Source: Paenibacillus_AB hodogayensis (GTDB lineage: Bacteria; Bacillota; Bacilli; Paenibacillales; NBRC-103111). From it: a DNA stretch of 64,000 nucleotides. The translations under genes and the position numbers were made by a program. Each line of letters opens with the position of its first letter. Position 1 is the first letter of the stretch. The notes under the pieces were generated by a model. It ran no database searches, was not told the origin of the DNA, and saw only the letters and a program-made list of their open reading frames with translations. Positions 51,421 to 60,122 of the stretch are shown piece after piece. The stretch covers positions 434,001 to 498,000 of the forward strand of contig NZ_BAAAYO010000010.1 in assembly GCF_039536325.1 (NCBI RefSeq). The letters run 5' to 3'.

Positions 51421-52971
51421 TTGAAGAAGCAATCGTTCATCCACGGGACTATGATTCTGCTCGCGGCCGGCATTGTCAACCGGATACTCGGCTTCGTGCC
51501 GCGCATTGCGCTGCCGCGCGTCATTGGCCCTGAGGGGGTAGGGCTGTATCAGTTGGGTTATCCGTTCATGATCGTCGTTATCACCATCATATCCGGCGGT
51601 ATCCCGCTTGCCGTAGCCAAGCTTGTCGCCGAAGCGGATTCGGAAGGAGACGAGAAGCGAATCCGTTCGATTTTGCGCGCATCGTTAGCCATTACCGGCC
51701 TGCTAGCCGTCTTCTTCACTGTATTTTGTATCTGGGCCGCCCCATGGATTACGTCGCGTCTACTGACGGATTCCCGCGTGATCCATACGTTTCTCAGCAT
51801 GTGCCCGATCTTGCCGATCGTTGCCGTATCGGCCGTGTACCGCGGCTATTTTCAGGGGCGCCAAAATATGACCCCAACGGCCGTCTCGCAGGTCGTCGAG
51901 ACGCTTGTGCGCATCGTCGCCATGCTCGTATTCGCATCCTTGCTGCTTCCTTACGGACTGGAATGGGCCGCGGCGGGCGCCATGATCGGCGTCGTCGTCG
52001 GCGAACTGTTCGGCATGCTCGTGCTGCTGTTCAGCGTCCGTCAAAGCCGCCCGGCGGCGGGACGCGGGCCCTCGGACCGCAAGCCGGTCGGAAAGCCCGG
52101 CATCTTCCGCCCGCGCGAGCTGCTCGCCATCGCCATACCCGTTACAGGGAGCAAGCTTGTCGGTTCCGCCTCGTATTTGCTCGAGTCTATACTCACCGCC
52201 CAGAGTCTAGCGGTCGCGGGCGTCGCCACCGCGCTGGCCACTGCTCAATACGGCGTGCTCCAGGGAATGATTATTCCGGTTCTGCTCCTACCGGGAGCGC
52301 TTACGTATTCGCTTTCGGTTTCGCTTGTGCCGACGCTCTCGGAGGCCGCGGCACGCAACGATATGCGGACGATCCACAAGCGGCTGCACCAGTCGCTCCG
52401 GCTCGCTCTGGTGACGGGGGCCCCTTTCGCCGTCATCATGTTCGTGCTGGCCGAGCCTCTCTGCTTCTATTTGTACGGCAATGCCGAAATCGCCAAAATG
52501 CTCAAAATGATGGCTCCAGTGGCGATATTTTTATACTTCCAGGGCCCTTTGCAGGCCGCCCTCCAAGCGCTCGACCGCCCCGGAAGCGCACTGATGAATA
52601 CGTTTGTCGGCGCCGTCGTCAAGCTTGTTCTGATCGTCTGCCTGGCGTCCCGGCCGCAATGGGGCATTCTCGGCGCGGTCGTGGCGATCAATGCCAATAT
52701 GGCGCTCGTCACCCTGCTCCATTGGCACAGTATGTCCAGGCTGCTGCAATTCCGCATGCGCGCCGTCCATTTTATGAAAACCGCTCTCGCCTCCGCGCTG
52801 ATGGGAGCGGTCTGTTACGCGGGGATGAACTTGATTTGGACCCAGGAGCCGCTTATCCGGTTTATCGGTGCGGTCCTCTCCGGCTCCCTTGTCTATCTGG
52901 CATGCATTTTTGCGCTCAAGCTGGTCGACCGCAGCGACATGACGCGCATCCCCGGCTTTAAAAAGAAGTGA
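51421..52971 (+). CDS. spoVB: Stage V sporulation protein B (polysaccharide/lipid II flippase family)
   Basis: A 516-residue MOP-superfamily (MATE-like) membrane protein with about 14 helices, needed for spore cortex formation, probably by moving lipid-linked cell-wall precursors. Recognised from the start (FIHGTMILLAAGIVNRILGF), from GPEGVGLYQLGYP (about 41-53) and from the overall layout. It starts with TTG at 51421 after GGAAGGA. It is divergent from comN and ends 6 bases before the convergent yrbG gene. SpoVB paralogues exist, but the position next to comN and yrbG matches true spoVB. Confidence 0.9.
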   Translation: MKKQSFIHGTMILLAAGIVNRILGFVPRIALPRVIGPEGVGLYQLGYPFMIVVITIISGGIPLAVAKLVAEADSEGDEKRIRSILRASLAITGLLAVFFTVFCIWAAPWITSRLLTDSRVIHTFLSMCPILPIVAVSAVYRGYFQGRQNMTPTAVSQVVETLVRIVAMLVFASLLLPYGLEWAAAGAMIGVVVGELFGMLVLLFSVRQSRPAAGRGPSDRKPVGKPGIFRPRELLAIAIPVTGSKLVGSASYLLESILTAQSLAVAGVATALATAQYGVLQGMIIPVLLLPGALTYSLSVSLVPTLSEAAARNDMRTIHKRLHQSLRLALVTGAPFAVIMFVLAEPLCFYLYGNAEIAKMLKMMAPVAIFLYFQGPLQAALQALDRPGSALMNTFVGAVVKLVLIVCLASRPQWGILGAVVAINANMALVTLLHWHSMSRLLQFRMRAVHFMKTALASALMGAVCYAGMNLIWTQEPLIRFIGAVLSGSLVYLACIFALKLVDRSDMTRIPGFKKK

Positions 52972-52977
52972 AGCCCG

Positions 52978-53664
52978 TTACCTTTTCTTGTTCATATACA
53001 GCCGGCCGCGGTGATCGATAGAGCAAAAGAACACTTTCTTGAAGTCGTTCACCCCTTGGGCTTGCAGCTGATTTTTTAGCCAAAAGCGGGTTTTTCCGAT
53101 CTTTTCCAAGTTCGAATCCTGCACTTTACCATCCAGGATCAACGACAAAGGCAGTCCTTCGTAGCGGATTTGCGGATACCCGGCGGCGGCACCGGTTTTC
53201 CCCACTCCTTCGCGCTTCTCCTTTTCTACGACAGATAGCTTGCCTGACGTCTCGAGGTAAGCAAATTCGACATCGGCTATATTCGGCACCTTTTGCTCGC
53301 GGAGCTGCATCGCCAAATCGTCCAGCGTATACCGCTGCTTGCGCATCTCCGCTTCGTTCAGCCGCCCGTTCTCGATCAGCGGGCTTGGATGACCTTCGAA
53401 CCAGAGCCGCAGTGTCCGGCTTTTCAAAGTAAGGAAAGCAAGCCCGATTTGAATCAAAACCAACGTAACCATCGGTACGACCCCTTCCATAAGCGGCATG
53501 TGCGGATCGTCGATGACGAACGCAGCGATTTCGGCGATCATGATGGAAATGACGATGTCGAAGATGGACAGCTTGCCGATTTCCCGCTTGCCCATCAGCC
53601 GCATCACGAAGAATACGACGAAGTATATGAAAACGGTGCGCCAAAATATAGCCCAAAGTTCCAT
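52978..53664 (-). CDS. yrbG: DUF421 membrane protein (YrbG-like)
   Basis: A 228-residue protein with three N-terminal membrane helices (about 5-24, 35-55 and 60-80) followed by a DUF421 cytoplasmic domain of the YetF/YrbG/YcaP group. Recognised from FFVMRLMGKREIGKLSIFD (about 16-34) and LWFEGHPSPLIENGRLN. Homologues are linked to spore germination or membrane properties, but the molecular role is not settled. The start at 53664 (MELWAIFW) has GAGGGG about 10 bases upstream. It faces spoVB tail to tail. Confidence 0.88.
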   Translation of the reverse strand: MELWAIFWRTVFIYFVVFFVMRLMGKREIGKLSIFDIVISIMIAEIAAFVIDDPHMPLMEGVVPMVTLVLIQIGLAFLTLKSRTLRLWFEGHPSPLIENGRLNEAEMRKQRYTLDDLAMQLREQKVPNIADVEFAYLETSGKLSVVEKEKREGVGKTGAAAGYPQIRYEGLPLSLILDGKVQDSNLEKIGKTRFWLKNQLQAQGVNDFKKVFFCSIDHRGRLYMNKKR

Positions 53665-53827
53665 CCAGCAACGACCCCTCGCACGTCCAGATTTCATTGG
53701 TATTCTCACCCCTATTGCCCAGCCTCATGCAAAGGCGGGGCAATCAATAATTGCCATGCCTTGTACTAATTCGGCCAAGTTCCCCATACAATGGGTACTA
53801 AAAGCAATCGAAAGGTGCGTGTACGCC

Positions 53828-54220
53828 ATGAATTCCATTCCGAAACTACCAAGATTCCGCATAACGTCGCCGCTGCTTTCCGGTATCGTAAACGCGTTCA
53901 TCTGGCTTAGCGTCGGAGCCGTGCTTGTCTCCCTAATCGTTTCGGCTACGAATATGACCGAGGATTCGCTGACGGGGGCAACCTTTCTCATTCACGGGAT
54001 CGCTTCGTTGTTCGGCGGCTTTTCCAGCGGCAGACGGTCGGACAACAAAGGCTGGTACCACGGTGCGCTGCTCGGTCTGATCTACACGGCGATCGTGGTG
54101 CTGGTCGGCTTTCTCAGCTTCGACGCCGGACTGGGCAAAGACACGGCCGTCATGCTGGCTATATCGCTGCCCGCTGCGGCTGTCGGCGGCATGGTGGGCG
54201 TCAATACGAAGAAGGGATAA
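53828..54220 (+). CDS. yrzE: TIGR04086 family membrane protein (YrzE-like)
   Basis: A 130-residue membrane protein with four helices (about 15-37, 50-68, 75-97 and 105-125) containing Gly-rich stretches such as HGIASLFGGFSSGRRSDNKGW. TIGR04086 proteins such as YrzE occur in spore formers near secDF and tgt, but no function is known. The ATG at 53828 is used; AGGTG is about 10 bases before it. It is divergent from yrbG with 163 bases between them. Confidence 0.85.
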   Translation: MNSIPKLPRFRITSPLLSGIVNAFIWLSVGAVLVSLIVSATNMTEDSLTGATFLIHGIASLFGGFSSGRRSDNKGWYHGALLGLIYTAIVVLVGFLSFDAGLGKDTAVMLAISLPAAAVGGMVGVNTKKG

Positions 54221-54237
54221 CTGGTAATTCCGATTCT

Positions 54238-54266
54238 TTCACCTTTCCCTCGGGGTGTGATATAAT
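54238..54266 (+). promoter_or_regulatory. Promoter of the PAP2 phosphatase gene
   Basis: TTCACC (54238-54243) and a perfect TATAAT (54261-54266) with a 17-base spacer, 46 bases before the start codon. Confidence 0.65.
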
Positions 54267-54311
54267 ATCCTAGTTCTCGTCGTGCCATCCACCATATTTT
54301 AGGGGGACACC

Positions 54312-55166
54312 ATGTTTATTATACAGTCGATGACCCATGCAACCGTTCTGATCGTCATTACGATCTATGTGCTGCTGTTCTTCTCGTTGAAAAGACATCC
54401 TTTATACCCGTTCCACGCTGCGGGCTTGTTCGTACATGAGCTGTTCACAAACCGGAAATATTTATTCCACTTGCTGGGTATCGTAATCATTCTGTTTTTC
54501 AATAAAATCGAATTGACCCTGGAAAGCAAAATGAAGCACCATAGCGATTTTACTCCCGCCGTATTTGGTCTAGAGGGAAATTTCGTTTCTATTTTTCAAA
54601 AGGTATTTGAGAACGGGGCACTTACTTCCGTTCTCACGTTTTTTTATGTCGTCGTTTTCCCCGCCATCATGCTGACCTCAATCGGCGTGTACACGTACCA
54701 GCGTCAGTTTAAGCTGTTTTACGCCGTTTGCTATGCGCTGATGATCAATTACATGATTGCGATCCCGTTCTATTTGTTTTTCCCGGTGACCGAAGTTCAC
54801 GCTTTTAACCCCAATGTCAAATTTTTGATGCTGGAGGCGTTCCCGACGTTCGAGAACGATTACAGGCCGTTATCCGGTCTGGATAATTGCTTCCCGAGCT
54901 TGCATACGTCCATATCGGTTACGATGGCGATGATCGCTTTGCGGTCCAAAAGCTTGTTCTGGAAACGCTTTGTCCCGATCGCCGCCCTCATCATCATCTT
55001 CTCGATTTTTTATCTGGGCGTACACTGGCTGACCGATATGGCCGGCGGTACCGTGCTCGGCTTGCTGGCGGCACGCATCGGGCTTCGCATCAGCGAAGGA
55101 CGGACGATCTTCGCAGGCTCCCGCGGCCTCGACGTGAAGAAACGAAATATGGACGGCAAATGGTAA
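54312..55166 (+). CDS. PAP2 superfamily membrane phosphatase
   Basis: A 284-residue integral membrane protein with about six helices. The PAP2 active-site motifs C2 and C3 are visible as NCFPSLHTS (about 195-203) and GVHWLTDMAGG (about 237-247), giving the two catalytic His residues and the Asp. The first motif (KxxxxxxRP) reads as a Phe-rich segment ending NDYRPLSG. Such enzymes dephosphorylate lipid phosphates such as undecaprenyl pyrophosphate or phosphatidic acid at the outer membrane face. AGGGGG precedes the ATG. A bidirectional terminator follows. Confidence 0.88.
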   Translation: MFIIQSMTHATVLIVITIYVLLFFSLKRHPLYPFHAAGLFVHELFTNRKYLFHLLGIVIILFFNKIELTLESKMKHHSDFTPAVFGLEGNFVSIFQKVFENGALTSVLTFFYVVVFPAIMLTSIGVYTYQRQFKLFYAVCYALMINYMIAIPFYLFFPVTEVHAFNPNVKFLMLEAFPTFENDYRPLSGLDNCFPSLHTSISVTMAMIALRSKSLFWKRFVPIAALIIIFSIFYLGVHWLTDMAGGTVLGLLAARIGLRISEGRTIFAGSRGLDVKKRNMDGKW

Positions 55167-55200
55167 GCGCAGGGCGAAGATTCCGCAACAATTGTCGCAC

Positions 55201-55239
55201 AAAAAAGCAGCCTTCTCGCTTGGAGAACGCTGCTTTTTT
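55201..55239. terminator. Bidirectional rho-independent terminator
   Basis: AAAAAAGCAGC then TTCTC close on GAGAA then GCTGCTTTTTT. It serves both the PAP2 gene (plus) and yajC (minus), which converge here. Confidence 0.88.
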
Positions 55240-55259
55240 CAATATTCCACCTGAAATCG

Positions 55260-55607
55260 TCAGTCCTTCTTTTCGATGGCGGCAGACTTCTCCGCCGCAG
55301 CCGGTGCCGTTGTGGAGATCGCGTTTACCGCCGAGCGGTCGAACGTCAGCTTGGTCGCATCGTTGACGCGCAGAACGACGATATCGTCCGTAATTTCCAA
55401 AATCGTTCCGTGCAAACCGCCGATTGTCGTGACCTTGTCCCCTTTTTTCAGCTGGTTAAGCATACTGTTGCGGTTTTTTTGCCGTTTCTGCTGAGGGCGA
55501 ATCAACAAGAAATACAGTACGGCGAACATCAGAATAAACGGGACGATCGTAGTCAACAAACTTCCCGTTCCCGCTGTCGTTCCAGCGGCGTCGGCCAAAT
55601 TCCACAT
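55260..55607 (-). CDS. yajC: Preprotein translocase accessory subunit YajC
   Basis: A 115-residue single-pass membrane protein (helix about 20-40, MFAVLYFLLIRPQQKRQK signature) that associates with SecDF in the export machinery. The cytoplasmic part shows the family core LKKGDKVTTIGGLHGTI (about 53-69). It ends in an Ala/Lys-rich tail. It is the last gene of the ruv-queA-tgt-yajC group and sits 22 bases after tgt. Confidence 0.94.
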   Translation of the reverse strand: MWNLADAAGTTAGTGSLLTTIVPFILMFAVLYFLLIRPQQKRQKNRNSMLNQLKKGDKVTTIGGLHGTILEITDDIVVLRVNDATKLTFDRSAVNAISTTAPAAAEKSAAIEKKD

Positions 55608-55629
55608 AAGCAGGTGCCTCCCTTTTTTC

Positions 55630-56766
55630 TTAAAATCCGCGGTCGTTGTCCTTCATCCCATACCGGTCGAAAAATTCGTCGCGGTAATCGAGAAGCCGGT
55701 CTTCCGCAATCGCTTGTCTTACGTTCCGCATCAAATCCAGCAAAAAATGCAGATTGTGATACGTGGTCAACCGGATGCCAAACGTCTCGTCCGCCTTGAG
55801 CAGATGGCGCAAGTAGGCGCGGCTGTAGTTCGTGCAGGTGTAGCAGCCGCAATTCGGATCAAGAGGTCCGAAATCGCGGGCATGCTTGGCATTGCGGACG
55901 ACCAGCCGTCCACCGCTCGTCATGACCGTGCCGTTGCGGGCGATCCGCGTCGGAAGCACGCAATCGAACATGTCCACACCGCGGATGGAACCTTCCAGCA
56001 GCGCGTCCGGCGAGCCGACGCCCATCAAATAACGGGCCTTTTGAGCGGGCAGAAGCGGTACGGTGCAATCGAGCATACCGTACATCAGCTCCTTCGACTC
56101 CCCTACGCTCAGTCCTCCAATAGCATACCCCGGGAAATCCATGGAAGTCAACTGCGACGCGCTCTTCCGGCGCAGATCGGCATACATTCCCCCTTGGACG
56201 ATAGCGAACAGAGCTTGGTCGTGAGGACGCGCGTGCGATTGGAGACAACGCTCCGCCCACCGGGTCGTCCGTTCCAGCGATTTGTCGACATAATCGTAGT
56301 CGGCCGGATAAGGCGGGCATTCGTCAAACGCCATCATGATATCCGAGCCGAGGGCGTTCTGAATTTCCATAGCGATTTCCGGAGAAATGAACAGCTTGTC
56401 GCCGTTCAAATGATTGCGGAAATGAACGCCTTCTTCGGTAATTTTGCGCATCTCGCTCAGGCTGAACACCTGAAAGCCGCCGCTGTCGGTTAAAATCGGG
56501 CGGTCCCAATTCATAAACTTATGCAAACCGCCTGCCTCCCGCACGATGTCGTGACCGGGGCGGAGGAACAGATGATACGTGTTGCTCAAAATAATGTGAG
56601 CATCCATCTGTTTAAGTTCTTCCGGACTCATCGTCTTGACCGTAGCCTGCGTGCCTACCGGCATAAACGTCGGCGTTTCGATAACGCCGTGAGGGGTATG
56701 CAGCCTGCCGAGCCTCGCTCCGGACTGCTTGCAAGTTTTGATTAATTCGTAACGGACTGCTGTCAT
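55630..56766 (-). CDS. tgt: Queuine tRNA-ribosyltransferase (tRNA-guanine transglycosylase)
   Basis: A 378-residue TIM-barrel enzyme that swaps guanine 34 of certain tRNAs for preQ1. Active-site parts are intact: DSGGFQVFSL (about 92-101, with the general-acid Asp), GVDMFDCVLPTR (nucleophile Asp, about 265) and the zinc-binding group CGCYTCTNYSRAYLRHL (about 306-322, with the final His ligand later). It follows queA by 20 bases; queA then acts on its product. Confidence 0.97.
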   Translation of the reverse strand: MTAVRYELIKTCKQSGARLGRLHTPHGVIETPTFMPVGTQATVKTMSPEELKQMDAHIILSNTYHLFLRPGHDIVREAGGLHKFMNWDRPILTDSGGFQVFSLSEMRKITEEGVHFRNHLNGDKLFISPEIAMEIQNALGSDIMMAFDECPPYPADYDYVDKSLERTTRWAERCLQSHARPHDQALFAIVQGGMYADLRRKSASQLTSMDFPGYAIGGLSVGESKELMYGMLDCTVPLLPAQKARYLMGVGSPDALLEGSIRGVDMFDCVLPTRIARNGTVMTSGGRLVVRNAKHARDFGPLDPNCGCYTCTNYSRAYLRHLLKADETFGIRLTTYHNLHFLLDLMRNVRQAIAEDRLLDYRDEFFDRYGMKDNDRGF

Positions 56767-56786
56767 GGATTATCCTTTCTTCGTAA

Positions 56787-57845
56787 CTAATAAATGAACA
56801 TCGCGTCGCCAAAGCTGAAAAACCGGTATTTGTTCTCGACGGCCTCCCGGTATGCGCGCCGGATCGAATCGCTGCCGGCCAGCGCGCTGACGAGCATGAC
56901 AAGCGTCGACTTGGGCAGATGAAAATTCGTAACCATGGCGTCCACCAGTTGGAACGTATAGCCGGGATAGATGAAAATACCCGACCAGCCGTCGCAAGCC
57001 TCGACCGGTTTCCCGGCGAAGCGCCCGGCGACCGTCTCCAACGTCCGGGCCGACGTCGTGCCCACCGCTACGACGCGGCGGCCTTCCGCCTTAGCCGCAT
57101 TGAGCGCGGCTGCCGTTTCTGGGGGGACGGAATAATATTCCTCGTGCATCGTATGCTCCTCCACGCGGTCCACCGACACCGGGCGGAACGTGCCGAGGCC
57201 GACATGCAGCGTAACCGTCACGATATGCACGCCCTTGGCGGCGATCGCCGCCAAATACTCCGGCGTAAAGTGCAGGCCGGCGGTCGGCGCGGCGGCCGAG
57301 CCCGGGTGACGGGCGTATACCGTCTGATACCGTTCCCGGTCGTCCAGCCGTTCTTTAATATAAGGCGGGAGCGGCATGGAGCCGAGGCGTTCCAGTATTT
57401 CGCGGAAGATGCCCTGATAGGCAAAGCGGACGATCCGCGCCCCCATCTCCCCTTCCTCCTCGACGGTTGCCTGCAGCAGAGGCTCCGACGCCGGGTCTTC
57501 CGGCGAACCGCCGCCGAACACGATCACGGCTCCCGGCTTCAGCCGTTTCGCCGGCCGGGCCAGCGCTTCCCAGCGGTCTTCGCCTAGCTCCTTCAGAAGA
57601 AGCAGCTCAACTTGAGCGCCGGTGTCCGCTTTTACGCCAAAAAGCCGGGCGGGAATCACGCGTGTGTCGTTCAACACTAGCGTGTCGCCGGCTTGCAGAT
57701 AATCGATCAGCTCGCTGAACGTATGATGCCCGATTGCCCCGCTCGATTTATCGAGCGTAAGCAACCGGGATGAAGTGCGGTCGGTAAGCGGCGTCTGAGC
57801 GATCAACGATTCGGGCAATTCAAAATCAAAAGCTTGTACATCCAT
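56787..57845 (-). CDS. queA: S-adenosylmethionine:tRNA ribosyltransferase-isomerase
   Basis: A 352-residue enzyme that turns preQ1-tRNA into epoxyqueuosine-tRNA. The family signature is clear: DFELPESLIAQTPL (about 6-19), LVLNDTRVIPARLFG (about 55-69), the AAPTAGLHFT motif (about 183-192) and NFHLPKSTLVMLVSA near the end. The start at 57845 is favoured over an ATG nine bases upstream because AAGGA is properly spaced only from the former. That upstream ATG overlaps the previous stop as ATGA. Confidence 0.96.
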   Translation of the reverse strand: MDVQAFDFELPESLIAQTPLTDRTSSRLLTLDKSSGAIGHHTFSELIDYLQAGDTLVLNDTRVIPARLFGVKADTGAQVELLLLKELGEDRWEALARPAKRLKPGAVIVFGGGSPEDPASEPLLQATVEEEGEMGARIVRFAYQGIFREILERLGSMPLPPYIKERLDDRERYQTVYARHPGSAAAPTAGLHFTPEYLAAIAAKGVHIVTVTLHVGLGTFRPVSVDRVEEHTMHEEYYSVPPETAAALNAAKAEGRRVVAVGTTSARTLETVAGRFAGKPVEACDGWSGIFIYPGYTFQLVDAMVTNFHLPKSTLVMLVSALAGSDSIRRAYREAVENKYRFFSFGDAMFIY

Positions 57846-57850
57846 TTCCG

Positions 57851-59965
57851 TCATTCCTTAGTTATAGTAATCCCGGTGTAATACGTCTGCAGGATTCGCT
57901 TATAGTCCTGGCCTTGCTCCGCAAGCCCGCGCGCGCCCCATTGGGACATGCCGAGTCCGTGTCCGGAGCCGTTGCCGGTGAGCAGAAACTGCGGCTCCTT
58001 CGTGATGGCGCGCACGTTTCCTCCTTGGCCCACGACAATCGCCGTCGAGGAGACCGGCTTGGTCGCTCCGTCGGCCCCGACCGCGTAAAGCGTTCCTTTG
58101 GTTTCCGGCAGGCTTCGGGTTAGTCCGCCTGCTCCCCATACAGTATACCTGCCCGTCTCTTCGATTTCAAACCGGGTACTCGGCGCATCGAACAAGGCGC
58201 CGCGGAGCTGATCCGATTTGGGCATCGCGATCGGCTGGCCGTTCGCCTTCAGTTCGACCGCGCGGCCCGAAGGCCCCCGCTTGCTGACCTCGAGCGTTTC
58301 CAGCTTCCCCTGCACCGGCTTGGTCAGCGCTGTATTCATTTGCTTCAGCAGCGCATCCGCCGTATAGGGTCCGCGCATCCAGGCATAGTCGTTCGACTCC
58401 GCGACTTTGCCGAGAGATACGAGCTTTTCGCCCTGATTAACGGTGCCGATTGAACCGTTCTTCACGTCGTCGACGTAAGGAAGTTTGCGTATATTCACCC
58501 CGGCACCTTTAACCGTAACGATCGGCAGTCCGGCTTTGTTCCGCTGGCCGCTATCGGTCGCGAAATCTTCGCGGATATAGCCGACCGTTCCGTTGGGCAG
58601 CGCGACTTGAAACCATTGCGGCTTGCCTTTTTGCGCGCCTTCGTCCGGGCTTGTCGTAGGGCGAAGGTAGGCAATCGGCTGACCCCACACCTCTTCGGGA
58701 TCGCCGGTCATGCCTCCTGCATTGGCGAAGAAGAACGGCGCGATGATCGACCCGTTTACGGTCAGCACTTCGCCGGCCGTAGCGGTAACGGCTGCGGCGA
58801 TGCTCGGGGCCTCTTTCTCGATGCCGTAATACACCTGATCGGCGGACGTGTCCGATGCGTGAGCAGTCCCGTATTTCATCCCGAGGCTAAGCGCAAACGT
58901 CCGGGCCGACACGGCCTGCGCCTTGAGCGCCTCCGCCGGCCACGATGGACTCATCTCGCCGCCGACGACGGACACCAGATAATCCTCGAGCGGGAGCTCA
59001 TTGATCACAGCGAGCCTTCCGTTGGACTGGCTTAGCTCAAACCCGCCGCGGTATTGGCGTCCGCTTTTCTCGGCAATCGCAGTCCCGCCTTCTTTGGACG
59101 CGATCCATACTTTTTGAGTTCCCGGATTGAACGTATAATGGCTGACCGCCGCAGCCCCAGCAGCCGATGCCGTCACGTCTTCCCGTTTCAACAAATACGA
59201 CGTAGCCGCATCGACCGGCAGAAGCGTTATTCCCGGCGCGAGCTGAGCGGCTTGCGCCCGCAGCGCATTCAACTGCCCGGCATCGGCAGCCTCGCCGATC
59301 CAGACCTGATAGGCGGGCTGCTCGCCAGCTTCCAGCACGACGACCCAAGCATCCAGCCCTTTGAGCTTCAATGCTTCGGCCTGCTCCGCCGCAGTCTGTT
59401 CCGTGGGGTAAGAGCCGGCGATCAAATGGAGCGGCCCCGTCACGACGGACGGCGATCCTTTCATCAATGCGGCAGCAGCTGAATTGGCGGCAATGCGTTG
59501 TTTGGCCGCATTCGCCTCTTCCTGGGTTGCATAAACACCGGCATACACTTGATACAGCGTCTTCCCGAGCTTCGCCGTCCGGAACGCGTAGGGCTTGTCC
59601 TGCGAGTTGGCGAGCGCCTGCAGCAGCAGCTTGGCGGCTTGCGCATCAGGCGTCTCCAGCAGTTGAACCTTATAACCGTCCAGACTCACGCGCACCGGCG
59701 CCCCCGGCGCCGCCGTCGTCCACGCTCTCGTGACACCGTTGGCGGCGCGTATGCCCAGATCCATCCCTTTGGACGACGATAGCGTGACGGTAGGGACGGT
59801 TACATTGTAGTTTTTGCCATTAGACAAAAATAACGCGACGCGAATTTGCTCCAGCTTCGGCACCGCGGCCTCACTTTCCTTCGATAAAAGGGGCACGCAC
59901 AGCACTAGCGCAAGCAGCGCGGCGACCCAGGCTTTGGACCGCCGGGGCCGTTCTCGTCTCGTCAC
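57851..59965 (-). CDS. SpoIID/LytB domain protein with SPOR-like and SH3-like regions
   Basis: A 704-residue exported protein (signal peptide WVAALLALVLCVPLL, about 13-27, cleaved after SEA). N-terminal part: at least two SPOR-like repeats (YQVYAGVYATQEEANAAKQR, LIAGSYPTEQTAAEQAEAL, YQVWIGEAADAGQLNAL; about 100-250) that bind denuded peptidoglycan. The SpoIID/LytB core starts at about 320 (LPLEDYLVSVVGGEMSPSW, AQAVSARTFAL) and ends with GNGSGHGLGMSQWGARGLAEQG (cited in part, about 665-685). It is split by an insertion of about 150 residues with an SH3-like part (GAGVNIRKLPYVDD). SpoIID itself is a lytic transglycosylase of engulfment. This gene sits between ruvB and queA. Confidence 0.88.
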   Translation of the reverse strand: MTRRERPRRSKAWVAALLALVLCVPLLSKESEAAVPKLEQIRVALFLSNGKNYNVTVPTVTLSSSKGMDLGIRAANGVTRAWTTAAPGAPVRVSLDGYKVQLLETPDAQAAKLLLQALANSQDKPYAFRTAKLGKTLYQVYAGVYATQEEANAAKQRIAANSAAAALMKGSPSVVTGPLHLIAGSYPTEQTAAEQAEALKLKGLDAWVVVLEAGEQPAYQVWIGEAADAGQLNALRAQAAQLAPGITLLPVDAATSYLLKREDVTASAAGAAAVSHYTFNPGTQKVWIASKEGGTAIAEKSGRQYRGGFELSQSNGRLAVINELPLEDYLVSVVGGEMSPSWPAEALKAQAVSARTFALSLGMKYGTAHASDTSADQVYYGIEKEAPSIAAAVTATAGEVLTVNGSIIAPFFFANAGGMTGDPEEVWGQPIAYLRPTTSPDEGAQKGKPQWFQVALPNGTVGYIREDFATDSGQRNKAGLPIVTVKGAGVNIRKLPYVDDVKNGSIGTVNQGEKLVSLGKVAESNDYAWMRGPYTADALLKQMNTALTKPVQGKLETLEVSKRGPSGRAVELKANGQPIAMPKSDQLRGALFDAPSTRFEIEETGRYTVWGAGGLTRSLPETKGTLYAVGADGATKPVSSTAIVVGQGGNVRAITKEPQFLLTGNGSGHGLGMSQWGARGLAEQGQDYKRILQTYYTGITITKE

Positions 59966-60013
59966 GGGTTCATCTCTCCTTAATCGTTCATTTCTATATA
60001 AGCTGAAAACCTT

Positions 60014-60122
60014 CTAGTACAAAGTCAGACCTTAAACCGTATTCGTGGAATGGACGAATCCGTTGCACCGCAAGGGAGCGAGTCTTTCCGAATACACAGG
60101 ATTAGCTCTGACTTTGTACTAG
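60014..60122. mobile_element. MITE-like element at the 3' end of ruvB
   Basis: Perfect 16-base terminal inverted repeats CTAGTACAAAGTCAGA (60014-60029) and TCTGACTTTGTACTAG (60107-60122). Further imperfect pairing extends inwards (GTATTCG / CGAATAC). The outermost CTAG on both sides may be a 4-base target duplication around a 101-base element, fitting the YTAR target of IS5-group elements (inference). No coding capacity. The ruvB stop codon TAG lies in the right-hand repeat. Confidence 0.65.
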
